In this document: positions 15,199 through 23,428 of the stretch, piece after piece
Numbering within the stretch: position 1 is the first letter of the stretch
How the letters are laid out: the number at the start of each line of letters is the position of its first letter
NCBI GenBank assembly: GCA_016793325.1
Contig: JAEUKI010000068.1
Span: 1 to 45,047, forward strand
Length of the DNA stretch: 45,047 nt
Direction of reading: 5' to 3'
From: Myxococcales bacterium
GTDB lineage: Bacteria > Myxococcota_A > Polyangia > Polyangiales > Ga0077539
Made by a program: the position numbers and the translations under genes
Notes under the pieces: model-generated
What the model was told of the DNA's origin: nothing
Seen by the model: only the letters and a program-made list of their open reading frames with translations
Databases searched by the model: none

Positions 15199-16310
15199 CG
15201 CGCTGTTGTACTCGATGCCGTCTTCGCTTTGCGCACGCTCCGCCAGACGACCCAGACGGTGAGCGCGATGAGCGCGACCCAATCGAGGGGAATCGGGACG
15301 TCGTTCGTGTTCACGTGCACGATGGGCGGGGGCGTCACGGGGGATGGATCGCTCGCTGGGGCGAAGAAGACCTCGTCGGTCCCGGGGCGTGGCGACGAGC
15401 GATCGTCGAAGCTCGTGAGCCATGTGCTCGCAGGAACCACGCCTCCGAGCATCACTCCGAGCCGCGTGTGCGCGGGGCCGAGCGCGTTGGCGTACTGAAC
15501 GGCACCAGGCCAACGACCCGCGGCGCCGAGCGTTCCGTCCATGCGCGACGGAGAGAGGACGTGCACCCGAAGCGTGCGACCGCCGCCCGATCGCGCGCGT
15601 TGCTCCTCGGGCTCTCGGTACGGATAGAACGGCCGATCCGTCGTGAACGTCATGCGCACCGGCGACGTGACGGGCGCGCCGAGCTCGGTCGGGTTGGCCT
15701 TCGCGATGCGAAACGCGGTGAGCTTCCACCGCTGCGCGACGTACGGCGCGAGCCATCGCTGGAGCGAGGGGGAGTTTGCGTACCCGCGCGTCGAGAGCCA
15801 CTGCGCGAGCGCCTCGGCGTTGTCCGCTTCGAGCACGACTGCGTCGTACCCAGCCACGGTCTGCGCAGAGAGCACTCGAACGGGGTCCGGCGCGGCTTGG
15901 GCGACAGCGGCGTGCGTCTCGGGAGCCGCCGAGGAGCGGCTGCTCTTGGCCAGAAAGAGCAGGCACGAGACGCCGGGCACGAGTCGCGTGCGAGACTCCT
16001 CGCGCACCTCCGGTTTGATCACGTCATCGAGCGTCGTGAAGAGCGAGTCCGACGCAGCAGCGAGCGTCGGCTGCGTCGGAGTGGGAACGAGAAACCCGAA
16101 GTCCGACGCGGTCGTGTCGAACCTCGCGCGCCGAACAAAGTGCTCGATTCGCGTCGCGGGATCCCAGTAGATCACCGCGGATTCGTCGACGATCCGAACC
16201 TCTTGACCCTCGCGCGGCGCGGGCGCGCACGCCTGCGCGGGCCTCGTCGCGACCGTCCACGGAACGAGGCTCACGGCCCCGAGCAACACCAGTGTCCTCG
16301 CTGTGCGCAC
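15195..16310 (-). CDS. DUF2330 domain protein
   Basis: 371 residues. Signal peptide (residues 1-28, ending AQAC) and C28 right after it. The DUF2330 pattern is clear: IVDESAVIYWDPATRIEHFVRRARF, then FGFLVPTPTQP, DAVVLEADNAEALAQWL and FTTDRPFYPYREP. A single C-terminal membrane helix (DWVALIALTVWVVW) is followed by a basic end (RSVRKAK). So it is probably exported and anchored in the membrane. Function of DUF2330 is unknown. Upstream gene stop is 21 bp away and the HAD gene overlaps its end, so they are likely co-transcribed. Confidence 0.85.
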   Translation of the reverse strand: MRTARTLVLLGAVSLVPWTVATRPAQACAPAPREGQEVRIVDESAVIYWDPATRIEHFVRRARFDTTASDFGFLVPTPTQPTLAAASDSLFTTLDDVIKPEVREESRTRLVPGVSCLLFLAKSSRSSAAPETHAAVAQAAPDPVRVLSAQTVAGYDAVVLEADNAEALAQWLSTRGYANSPSLQRWLAPYVAQRWKLTAFRIAKANPTELGAPVTSPVRMTFTTDRPFYPYREPEEQRARSGGGRTLRVHVLSPSRMDGTLGAAGRWPGAVQYANALGPAHTRLGVMLGGVVPASTWLTSFDDRSSPRPGTDEVFFAPASDPSPVTPPPIVHVNTNDVPIPLDWVALIALTVWVVWRSVRKAKTASSTTAR

Positions 16311-16331
16311 GCTCGAAAGGTACCTTGTTTC

Positions 16332-17417
16332 TCAGGGGCAACGCTCGACCCAGCGCACGGCAGAGGGCACCACCCACACGATCGACGCCCGCGTCGGCGA
16401 CACGTCGAGCTCGACGCTGACGTTGCTGTTTGGCGCTTGCTGCGCATGCGCGCACAGCGGCGCAGCGGTGCTCGCCCACTCGACGCCCGCCGCGTCGAAC
16501 ACGCTCGTCTGCGCGGCAATCGACACGAACCCGACGCGCGCGTTCAAGATCGTGCCGCGCCCAATGGTGCCGTAGCAGCCGAGCCCTACGCCCGCGAACG
16601 ACGGAGGAACCTCCTGCGTCCAGCGCACGTCCGCGCGACGCACCCATCCCCGTACGACGAGCGCGTCTCGCCCTTGCGCGCCGCGAGAGTACACGCGGAG
16701 CCACGCGCTGTTTCCGCTGTCGTCCGCGAACGAGATGTCTGCGGTCGCTTCGACGACCACCGCGGCGCTGCGTGCGTCGGGCCGCGCGTGCACGCGGAGC
16801 TGCGCAGCGCGAGGATGATAGCCGCACACCGACCCGTCCCCGACGGGCGAGCAGCGGCCTCGCACCGGCGCGCATCCCGTGGAGTTGCCGGGACCTCGGG
16901 TGCAGCGAAACTCTTGGCGCGCCGTTCCGTCGCCGCGCCAACGACGATCTTCGGGAAACGACGGTCGCGGCGGAGACGAGGGTGCTCCCGCGCTCGGCGC
17001 GCCTTCGAGCAACGCGCACGGAACGCGCACCGACCGCACCGTGAGCCCGCCATCGTCGCGCAGCGTGGCGACGACCGCGTCCCGTTCGGCGCGCTCGACC
17101 TCGACCCGAAGTCCCCTCGCGACGCCCACCAATCCGCGCAGCACGGCGCCGTCACGGATGTAGACCTTCACCGCATTGGCCGCTGTTTCTCCACGAAAAA
17201 CCAGGGGCGCGAGCCCTTCGATCGTGGCCCGTCGGCCGACGAACGTCGCGACCATGGACTGCTCGAGATCGAGCGGCCCGATGGGTCCGACGCGGAGCCC
17301 CGAGACCGACGCGACGCCAGTGACCGTGCATTCGGCCCGCGCGTCGCGCAGGCCCGAGACCGTCACACACACAAACAATGCCGCGAGCCCTGTCCGCCGT
17401 GCCGAGCGCCGATTCAT
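16332..17417 (-). CDS. Exported Cys-containing hypothetical protein
   Basis: 361 residues from ATG 17417 (MNRRSARRTGLAALFVCVTVSG, a basic start then hydrophobic stretch ending ARAE). The longer open frame upstream is antisense to nothing but overlaps the GH31 gene, so it is excluded. Two beta-rich parts (SGLRVGPIGPLDLEQ; LDVSPTRASIVW) flank a Pro-rich linker (APSSPPRPSFPEDRRW) and a Cys-rich middle (CTRGPGNSTGC, then CSPVGDGSVCGY). Periplasmic or secreted, unknown role. Sits in the minus-strand run, 56 bp after the GH31 gene. Confidence 0.7.
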   Translation of the reverse strand: MNRRSARRTGLAALFVCVTVSGLRDARAECTVTGVASVSGLRVGPIGPLDLEQSMVATFVGRRATIEGLAPLVFRGETAANAVKVYIRDGAVLRGLVGVARGLRVEVERAERDAVVATLRDDGGLTVRSVRVPCALLEGAPSAGAPSSPPRPSFPEDRRWRGDGTARQEFRCTRGPGNSTGCAPVRGRCSPVGDGSVCGYHPRAAQLRVHARPDARSAAVVVEATADISFADDSGNSAWLRVYSRGAQGRDALVVRGWVRRADVRWTQEVPPSFAGVGLGCYGTIGRGTILNARVGFVSIAAQTSVFDAAGVEWASTAAPLCAHAQQAPNSNVSVELDVSPTRASIVWVVPSAVRWVERCP

Positions 17418-17473
17418 GGAAGGCGCTCGGACAACGGTCGCGCGGGATTGTTTCGCGCGTCGACGTTCTTCGC

Positions 17474-19417
17474 TCAGCGCGCGATCGTCAGCGTCAACGA
17501 ACCGGTCGAGCGAGCCTTGAGCCAGAGGACGCCCTGCGCGTCGACGAACCAGCCTTCCATCGCGGCGTCGAACGCGGCGCGATCCGCGACGGAGGCGAGC
17601 GCAGAGGAGCCAGCCATCACGCCCGTCGGGCGAACGCCGCCGCGGACGTGCCAGAGGACCGTTCCCGTGAGCTGCTCGACCGCGAGGGTGACCTGCGTGG
17701 TCCCGGTCGTGCGCGTGGTGATGGTAGCGCGGTCGTTCATCCCGTCTTTGTGCAGCGAGAACGTGCTCGTCGCTCCAGCGGCAGGAGGCACCGCGAGGAT
17801 CGTCGTCGCGCCCATGGAGGCCGCCGTTCCGAGGCCGGTCACCGCGTCGCTCACGACGGCGGGGACGATCGCGCCTTCGCGCAGGTAGATCGGGATGCGT
17901 TGAATATTGGTGGCGTCGACGTTCATGAGCGTCGTTCCGCCGGCGACCGCGGCGGCAGAGGGATCCCACCAGTCGAACCACTGAGCGCCCGACGGGAGCA
18001 CGACGTTGCGCCGACCGGTCGCGTCGAGGATCGGCGCGACGAGAAACGCGTCGCCCACTTGGAAGCGATAGTCGCCGGCCCACGACGCGAGCTCTCCCAC
18101 CGGGCGAATGATGTTCATCGCGCGGCCCGCGTAGCTCTCTTGCGCCAGCGAGAAGAAGAACGGAACGAGCTCGTGGTGCAGCTTCGCCCAGTACCGATAG
18201 ACCGCCACGACTTCGGTCGCGCGATCGGGCACGGTCCACGGCGCGAGGTTCGCGCGCCCATGGAGCTGAAAGAACGGCATGAGCCCCGCGACCGCCGTCC
18301 ACCGCGCGAAGTTCACCGAGTCGAACGGGATCACCGGCCCCGTGATGTTCTCGTCGTCGCGATCGAGATAGCCGCCGATGTCCGAGCCGAGCACGACGTA
18401 CCCCGCGCGCGCCGAGCGAAAGATGTGATCCATCGCGTCGGTCAGGCCCACCCAGTCTCGGCGGTTGTCGCCGACCCAGCCCACCGGCGTGTGCTCGGGG
18501 CGCGCGAAGAACCGCCCGGGATACCCGTACGATCGGTCGTACGGCCGCACCATCGTAAGAAACTCTTCGCGCCCCCGGCGCTGTACGCCGTACGCGAGAA
18601 AGTCTCGGTAGTACTCCTCGCTGTACCGCTGGCGCGGCAGCGTTCCCATCGCCGTCTCGACGTTGGGCGTGGTGATGTACTCCTCGCCGAAATCGAGCTT
18701 CCACCCGGCGACGCCCATGTCGAGCACCGCGTTTTGCTGCGCGTGCCACCACGCCCTCGCCCGCGCGTTGAAGAAGTCTACGCCAGAGCCCTCGCCCTTC
18801 CACCACGCGTAGCGCGCGGCGTTGTTGATGAAGAACCCGCAGCGCCGGCCCTCTTGATAATTGGGGCTCATATTCGCGTACGTGATCCGCGAGCCCGCTT
18901 CGACGTCGAAGCCGCGCGTGTTCACCATCTGCGTGACCCAGAGCACCGTGCGGATGTTCATCGCGCGCAGGTCCGACACGAGCCGCGTGAACATCGGGTA
19001 CTGCTCGTCGCTCGGGATAAACGTGTTGTAGTGCGTCTCCCACGGGCTATCGAGCACGACGACGCCGACGGGGATGTCGCGATCGCGAAACCCCTGCACG
19101 AACGCGTACGTGTCCGCTGTGTCCGAGATGTCCTTCGAGATCCACGGCTCGAACGCCCAGCGCGGCGTGTACCGCGCGGGGTCTGGGATCATCGGCTCGG
19201 CCGCGCCCGTAAACGTGCACGAGGACGCGTCCGGCGTCGCGATGTCATCGATCGCGTCGATCGCTGCGTCCGGCGCCGCGCTGTCTGCGTCTTGGGACAC
19301 CGCGTCCATTCCCGCGCTGTCGACCGCAGGAACATCCGCGGGCGGCGTTGGCGACGGACACCCGACGAGCGAAGCGGACGCGAGCGCGAAGAGAGCAAAC
19401 GACCTCGAGTGACTCAT
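17474..19417 (-). CDS. Glycoside hydrolase family 31 lipoprotein
   Basis: 647 residues from ATG 19417 (a TTG at 19426 is also in frame). Lipobox LVGC (C20) and an Asp/Ala linker to residue ~68. GH31 (beta/alpha)8 barrel: WETHYNTF near 126, the nucleophile D242 in GWKLDFGEEY, and the acid/base D317 in GWVGDNRRDW, followed by the C-terminal beta domains (GDAFLVAPIL, IPIYLREGAIVP). The family includes alpha-glucosidases, alpha-xylosidases and related retaining enzymes. The lipoprotein signal puts it on the cell surface or in the periplasm, for polysaccharide use. There are no adjacent sugar transporter genes, so the substrate stays open. Confidence 0.9.
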   Translation of the reverse strand: MSHSRSFALFALASASLVGCPSPTPPADVPAVDSAGMDAVSQDADSAAPDAAIDAIDDIATPDASSCTFTGAAEPMIPDPARYTPRWAFEPWISKDISDTADTYAFVQGFRDRDIPVGVVVLDSPWETHYNTFIPSDEQYPMFTRLVSDLRAMNIRTVLWVTQMVNTRGFDVEAGSRITYANMSPNYQEGRRCGFFINNAARYAWWKGEGSGVDFFNARARAWWHAQQNAVLDMGVAGWKLDFGEEYITTPNVETAMGTLPRQRYSEEYYRDFLAYGVQRRGREEFLTMVRPYDRSYGYPGRFFARPEHTPVGWVGDNRRDWVGLTDAMDHIFRSARAGYVVLGSDIGGYLDRDDENITGPVIPFDSVNFARWTAVAGLMPFFQLHGRANLAPWTVPDRATEVVAVYRYWAKLHHELVPFFFSLAQESYAGRAMNIIRPVGELASWAGDYRFQVGDAFLVAPILDATGRRNVVLPSGAQWFDWWDPSAAAVAGGTTLMNVDATNIQRIPIYLREGAIVPAVVSDAVTGLGTAASMGATTILAVPPAAGATSTFSLHKDGMNDRATITTRTTGTTQVTLAVEQLTGTVLWHVRGGVRPTGVMAGSSALASVADRAAFDAAMEGWFVDAQGVLWLKARSTGSLTLTIAR

Positions 19418-19477
19418 CGCGTGCAACGATAAACCACCCTCCGCGCGTTCGTCGTCGCTTTCACGCGAGCTGTGCGT

Positions 19478-20323
19478 TCAGCGAAGAAACGGCGCGACCC
19501 ACGCTTCGCTGCGCGTCCAGAGCTCTCTGGCGAGCGCTGGGTCCTTGGAGATCTTGCTCGGCTCGCGCGTGCGCTCTTTGTCGTAGTAGAGCCCCGTCTC
19601 CGACGCGAGCGCGGGGTCCGTGGCGCATTTGATCTGCGTGCGCGCGCCCTCTTCGGCGGTGAGCATGAAGCGCTTCATCAGCCACGCGAACGGCGAGGGA
19701 ATGCTCCGCCACACGTCCGTCGCGACGACGCCGGGGTGCAGCGAGTACGTCGTGATCTTCGTCCCCTCGACGCGACGCGCGAGCTCGGCGGCGTGAAGCA
19801 CGTTGCAGAGCTTGCTCACGCCGTACTCCGCCATGCCTGTGGTGCTCGACGTGGGCTTTCGAAGAGCATCCCAGTCGATGCCCTTGGGCCGGTAGTGCGC
19901 CTCGGACGACACGTTCACGAGGCGGCCCTGCGCGCTCGCCTTCAACAATGGAAGCAGCTTCTCGGTGAGCAAGAAGTGCCCGAGGTGATTGGTCGCGAAC
20001 GTGAGCTCGAAGCCGTCTTTGCTGAGCCCGCGCTGCCCAGCCATGCCCGCGTTGTTCACGAGCACGTCGAGCGCGCGGCCCGACGCGAGGTACTGATCCG
20101 CGGCGGTGCGCACGGACGAGAGGTCCGAGACGTCCACCGCGAGCACTTCGCACGCCCCGCCCTTCGAGCGAAGCTCCTCGACGACGGGCGCGGCTTTGCT
20201 CGCGCTGCGCACAGCGAGCACGACGTACGCGCCGCGCGCGGCGAGCTGTTGCACCGTGACGAGACCGACGCCCGAGGTCGCGCCGGTCACCATGAAGGTC
20301 TTGCCCTCGAGATCTCGGCTCAT
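19478..20323 (-). CDS. Short-chain dehydrogenase/reductase
   Basis: 281 residues. Classical SDR: nucleotide-binding TGATSGVG (13-20), NNAG (90-93), N112 in ATNHLGHF, catalytic S139/S140 in VNVSS, Y167 and K171 in YGVSK. Its overall pattern (ELTFATNHLGHFLLT, HPGVVATD) is like the retinol-dehydrogenase/WW-oxidoreductase type of SDR. It oxidises or reduces a carbonyl/alcohol with NAD(P); substrate unknown. Its start overlaps the stop of the Ala/Pro-rich gene by 4 bases (ATGA), so it is co-translated with two unknown proteins. Confidence 0.9.
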   Translation of the reverse strand: MSRDLEGKTFMVTGATSGVGLVTVQQLAARGAYVVLAVRSASKAAPVVEELRSKGGACEVLAVDVSDLSSVRTAADQYLASGRALDVLVNNAGMAGQRGLSKDGFELTFATNHLGHFLLTEKLLPLLKASAQGRLVNVSSEAHYRPKGIDWDALRKPTSSTTGMAEYGVSKLCNVLHAAELARRVEGTKITTYSLHPGVVATDVWRSIPSPFAWLMKRFMLTAEEGARTQIKCATDPALASETGLYYDKERTREPSKISKDPALARELWTRSEAWVAPFLR

Positions 20324-21390
20324 CCGCGGATCCGCAGCGCAAGCGAGCGACGGAGCATCCCTGCGAAGGTCGTCGGCGCAGGCGCAGCGATCGCTCCTTC
20401 GGCGACGAACGCCGGAGCGTCGGGCAACGGCGCGGCCTCGTGAACGACCGGCGCGGCTGCGGTCGCAGCGGGCTTCGACGCGACCGCAGCGGGCGGCGCG
20501 ACGATGGGCGCAGCGGTGACGGGCGGGGCGACAACGGGAGGGGGAGCCACAGGGGGCGGCGCGACGATGGGCGCAGCGACGACCGGAGGCGCTGGCGGCT
20601 GCACGACTGCGGGCGGCGCGGGAACCACGGGCGGAGGCGCGACGATGGGCGCAGGAGGCGCAGCGACCACCGCGGGAGCGATGGGCGTCGGCACAGCCAC
20701 GGGCTTCGGCGTGATCAGCGGAATCGCGGGAGGCGGCGCGATGGAGGCGGCGCTCACCTCGAGTTCGAGCCCAGATTCGCTGGTCGATTGCGCGCCGGGC
20801 AGCCGCTCGAGCTCGCGCGCAGCAGCCTCGTCCATGGCCGACGGCACCGCGCTCGCGAGCGGAGCGCGATCGATCTCGATCTCTTCGTCCGTGGTCGTGT
20901 CGAGCTCGATCGGCGCGCGCACGTCGACCGCCTTGAGCGACGTGATCGACGGCCGCGAGGGAATGTCGAGCTCTTCAGCCTCGCCGTCCGCGTCGCTCGA
21001 CGCGGCGTCTTGCTCGATCACGAGCTCGGCGTCTTGCTGCGATTCGTCGAGCTCTTCTTCCTCTTCTTCGAGCGTGAAGTCCGGGAGCTCTTCGGACATG
21101 CCCCCCTTCGCGACGTACGAACCCGACGGACTCGCGCCTTGCTTCGCGGCCGTCGCCGGAGGAACGGGCGCAGCCACGACCGCGGGCGCGGGCGCTTCGA
21201 CCTTCGGGGGCTCGACCTTGGGGGCTTCGACCTTCGGGGGCTCTGCGACCGGCGCTGCGGCGCTCTCGACTGGCTGCGACGGCGCGGCGAACACGGCGGC
21301 CGGAGCGCGCTTTTGCCTCGGCTCGCCCGCGCGCTGCTGGACGCGAACGAGCAGCGCCTCGAGCGCGGCGATCTTTTCAGCGGTGTTCAC
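20320..21390 (-). CDS. Ala/Pro-rich low-complexity protein
   Basis: 356 residues from GTG 21390 (VNTAEKIAALEALLVRVQQRAG), which overlaps the upstream stop (GTGA). The first 25 residues form a short coiled-coil-like helix. A Pro/Ala/Lys tract follows (EPPKVEAPKVEPPKVE), then an acidic stretch (TLEEEEEELDESQQDAEL), then about 110 residues of PAPPV-type repeats. The end is short and basic (RRSLALRIRG). No enzyme domain and no signal peptide. Layout suggests a cytoplasmic scaffold or linker protein, perhaps binding through the helix. Some residues could be specific to FHA/polarity proteins, but I claim no family. Confidence 0.7.
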   Translation of the reverse strand: MNTAEKIAALEALLVRVQQRAGEPRQKRAPAAVFAAPSQPVESAAAPVAEPPKVEAPKVEPPKVEAPAPAVVAAPVPPATAAKQGASPSGSYVAKGGMSEELPDFTLEEEEEELDESQQDAELVIEQDAASSDADGEAEELDIPSRPSITSLKAVDVRAPIELDTTTDEEIEIDRAPLASAVPSAMDEAAARELERLPGAQSTSESGLELEVSAASIAPPPAIPLITPKPVAVPTPIAPAVVAAPPAPIVAPPPVVPAPPAVVQPPAPPVVAAPIVAPPPVAPPPVVAPPVTAAPIVAPPAAVASKPAATAAAPVVHEAAPLPDAPAFVAEGAIAAPAPTTFAGMLRRSLALRIRG

Positions 21391-21947
21391 GACGAGGCCT
21401 CCGAAGAGAGCGTGGCGAGCACATCCGTGAGCTTCACGGCGCCCTTCGCTTGCTGCGATCGAACGTGCTGACACACAGATTCATCTGCGACGAGCACGCG
21501 GAGCGACGAGCCCGACTCGATCACGACTGCGCCCGCCTTCGTTTCAGTGAGCGCGCTCAGGCAACGGGCGAGCGCGGCTGCGCACAGCTCGGCGAGCGGC
21601 CCTGTGTTCGCGGGAGCGCTCTCCCAACGGGCGACGAGCGCGTCTCCCCACTGTTCGAAGGCCACGCGACCGAGGCCGAAGCGCGCGAGCGCCGCGTTGA
21701 TCGCGAACGCCACGTCCGAGGCCGACGCGTCGTCGAGCGTCTCGAGGGCGGCGCGGGCGGGCGCTTCGAGGGCGCTCCCGAGCGCGTTTCCCAGGGCGTT
21801 TACCGCAGCGGGGCCGCCTTCACCGAGCGCCGCGCCGAGCGCGTCCACGGGGATCGCGAGCAGCGCTTGGTCCTCGCGCGAACGGAGGCTCCCCTTCGAC
21901 AGGTCCGCGACGAGCGAGCCGCGTAGGTCAACGGAACGAACAGCCAT
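21387..21947 (-). CDS. Hypothetical protein, first gene of the overlapping set
   Basis: 186 residues (MAVRSVDLRGSLVADLSKG). A central block, AALARFGLGRVAFEQWGDALVARWESAP, followed by LAELCAAALARCLSAL and VVIESGSSLRVLVADE, looks like a small alpha/beta sensory domain of the V4R/hydrocarbon-binding type. This is only a hint. Its stop overlaps the GTG of the Ala/Pro-rich gene. Lies 179 bp from the divergent gene at 22127; no promoter element stood out there. Confidence 0.65.
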   Translation of the reverse strand: MAVRSVDLRGSLVADLSKGSLRSREDQALLAIPVDALGAALGEGGPAAVNALGNALGSALEAPARAALETLDDASASDVAFAINAALARFGLGRVAFEQWGDALVARWESAPANTGPLAELCAAALARCLSALTETKAGAVVIESGSSLRVLVADESVCQHVRSQQAKGAVKLTDVLATLSSEASS

Positions 21948-22126
21948 CGGCCCGGGACGATAGATCGATTCGCGCGTTCAGCGTGAATTTTTCACGTCCA
22001 ATCTCTTTCGACCGCAGCGGAGAGCGCCATTTTCCGAGCGCCGTCGCGCTCCTCGGTCACACACAGCACCGAGCGCTCGATCACTGCGGCGAACCTCTGG
22101 TAACCAAACGTAGTCCGTTCAAACCG

Positions 22127-23428
22127 ATGCGCTTCCTCCCTCCCCGTTCGGCGGCCGTCTTGTCCGCAGCGATCACCGCGCTCGCCGCCACGCCTTCGCA
22201 CGGGTATTTCACGGTCGGACAGCCCATTCCCCTCGACGCGACGCGGCCGCAGACGATGCCCGGATCGCTGCGGGGCGTGCGCGTTCCGGTGCGGGTTCAC
22301 GGGCAGGCTGCCACCGGAGCGGCGGAGCTCGTCGCGGCGCTCGGCGAGGCCGAACGGGCCTACGAGGCCATCGTCGACCGCCTCGGATTCACCCCGCCCC
22401 TCTTCGACGCCACGCGCGGCGGAGGCCCCGAGCTCGACATCTACCTGACCGACGAGAGCAGCTTCGTTCGCGTCGACCCCGACGGGCTCGACTACGGAGA
22501 GGCCTGGGATTGCTCGGCCGCGGTGGTTCGAGTGCGCCGTGGACTCAGCGCGGCGCAGCGTCGACGGGCGATCACCGAAGGGGTCGCGCACGCCTCGCTC
22601 CTCGCCGCGGACGCGCGCACCACGCGGGCCTATCGCGTGGCGTTTGCCTCGGCGATCGCCGCGCGCGTGCTCGGAGAGGGCGCCGACGAAGAGGGCCTCG
22701 TGCGCGCGTCCGCCGAGGTGTCCAACGGCCTTTTCAGCGAGAGCACCGACGAAGCCGCGCGGGGCGAAGCGGTGTTCTTCGACCTGCTCGCGTCGCGCTA
22801 CGACGACGGATCGCTCTCGCTCTGGCGCGGCCTCGCCGTCGCGCCGATCGCGCGCACCGAGGGCGGAGCCTCTCGGCTCGAAGACGAGCCAGACTCGTTC
22901 GACCTCTTGCGCAGGTTGCTCCGCTCGGAGCCCGGCGGACTCGACGGATTCATCCTCGAGTACACCGCCGCCCGCGCCGTCGCAGGAACGCCCGGCGATC
23001 GCTTCGACACCGTCGGCTTTCGCGCCCTCGCCAAGCTCGCCGCCGAGCCCATGCGAACGATCGTCGCGCGCGACCTTCCCGAGTGGGTGCTCTCGCAGAG
23101 GCCCCTGCCCCAAGGAGGCGCTGCGCTCGTCGCCGTCGACACCAACGGCCTGCGCGAAGGGACGCTCTCGCTCTGGTTTCACGGCGCGTCGTGGCGTCGA
23201 TGGACCGTGGCCGCGCTGCGCCTCGACGCGTTCGATCGCGACCGCGGTCGCGCGCCGGCGCCGCCTGTCAACGACGGCGAGTGGTCCACCACGATGGAGC
23301 TCGGCCCTGGAGACAGCCGCGTGCTCGTCGTGATCGTCGACCAGGGCAACCAGCTGCTCGACCTCGATCGCCCGACCAACCGCGACGGCTCGTTCGCGCT
23401 CAACCTATCGCTGTCGAACGCGCGCTGA
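22127..23428 (+). CDS. Secreted hypothetical protein
   Basis: 433 residues from ATG 22127 (MRFLPPRSAAVLSAAITALAATPSHG), a Sec-type signal with likely cleavage after SHG or nearby. The mature part has PELDIYLTDESSF, a helical middle (ITEGVAHASLLAADARTTRAYR) and a C-terminal beta-rich part (TLSLWFHGASWRRWTVAALR; SRVLVVIVDQG). Position and layout resemble exported putative peptidase-like proteins in myxobacteria, but the expected HExxH is replaced (EGVAHASL), so it would not be an active zinc peptidase. Its last 24 bases overlap the end of the convergent subtilisin gene. Confidence 0.7.
   Translation: MRFLPPRSAAVLSAAITALAATPSHGYFTVGQPIPLDATRPQTMPGSLRGVRVPVRVHGQAATGAAELVAALGEAERAYEAIVDRLGFTPPLFDATRGGGPELDIYLTDESSFVRVDPDGLDYGEAWDCSAAVVRVRRGLSAAQRRRAITEGVAHASLLAADARTTRAYRVAFASAIAARVLGEGADEEGLVRASAEVSNGLFSESTDEAARGEAVFFDLLASRYDDGSLSLWRGLAVAPIARTEGGASRLEDEPDSFDLLRRLLRSEPGGLDGFILEYTAARAVAGTPGDRFDTVGFRALAKLAAEPMRTIVARDLPEWVLSQRPLPQGGAALVAVDTNGLREGTLSLWFHGASWRRWTVAALRLDAFDRDRGRAPAPPVNDGEWSTTMELGPGDSRVLVVIVDQGNQLLDLDRPTNRDGSFALNLSLSNAR

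Noticed and set aside
11557..15498. Plus-strand open frame of 1313 codons
   Set aside because: Antisense of the collagen-like and HAD genes. Arg-rich, no start context and no domain.
15315..17888. Plus-strand open frame of 857 codons
   Set aside because: Antisense to the DUF2330, 16332 and GH31 genes, which all show clear family or signal features.
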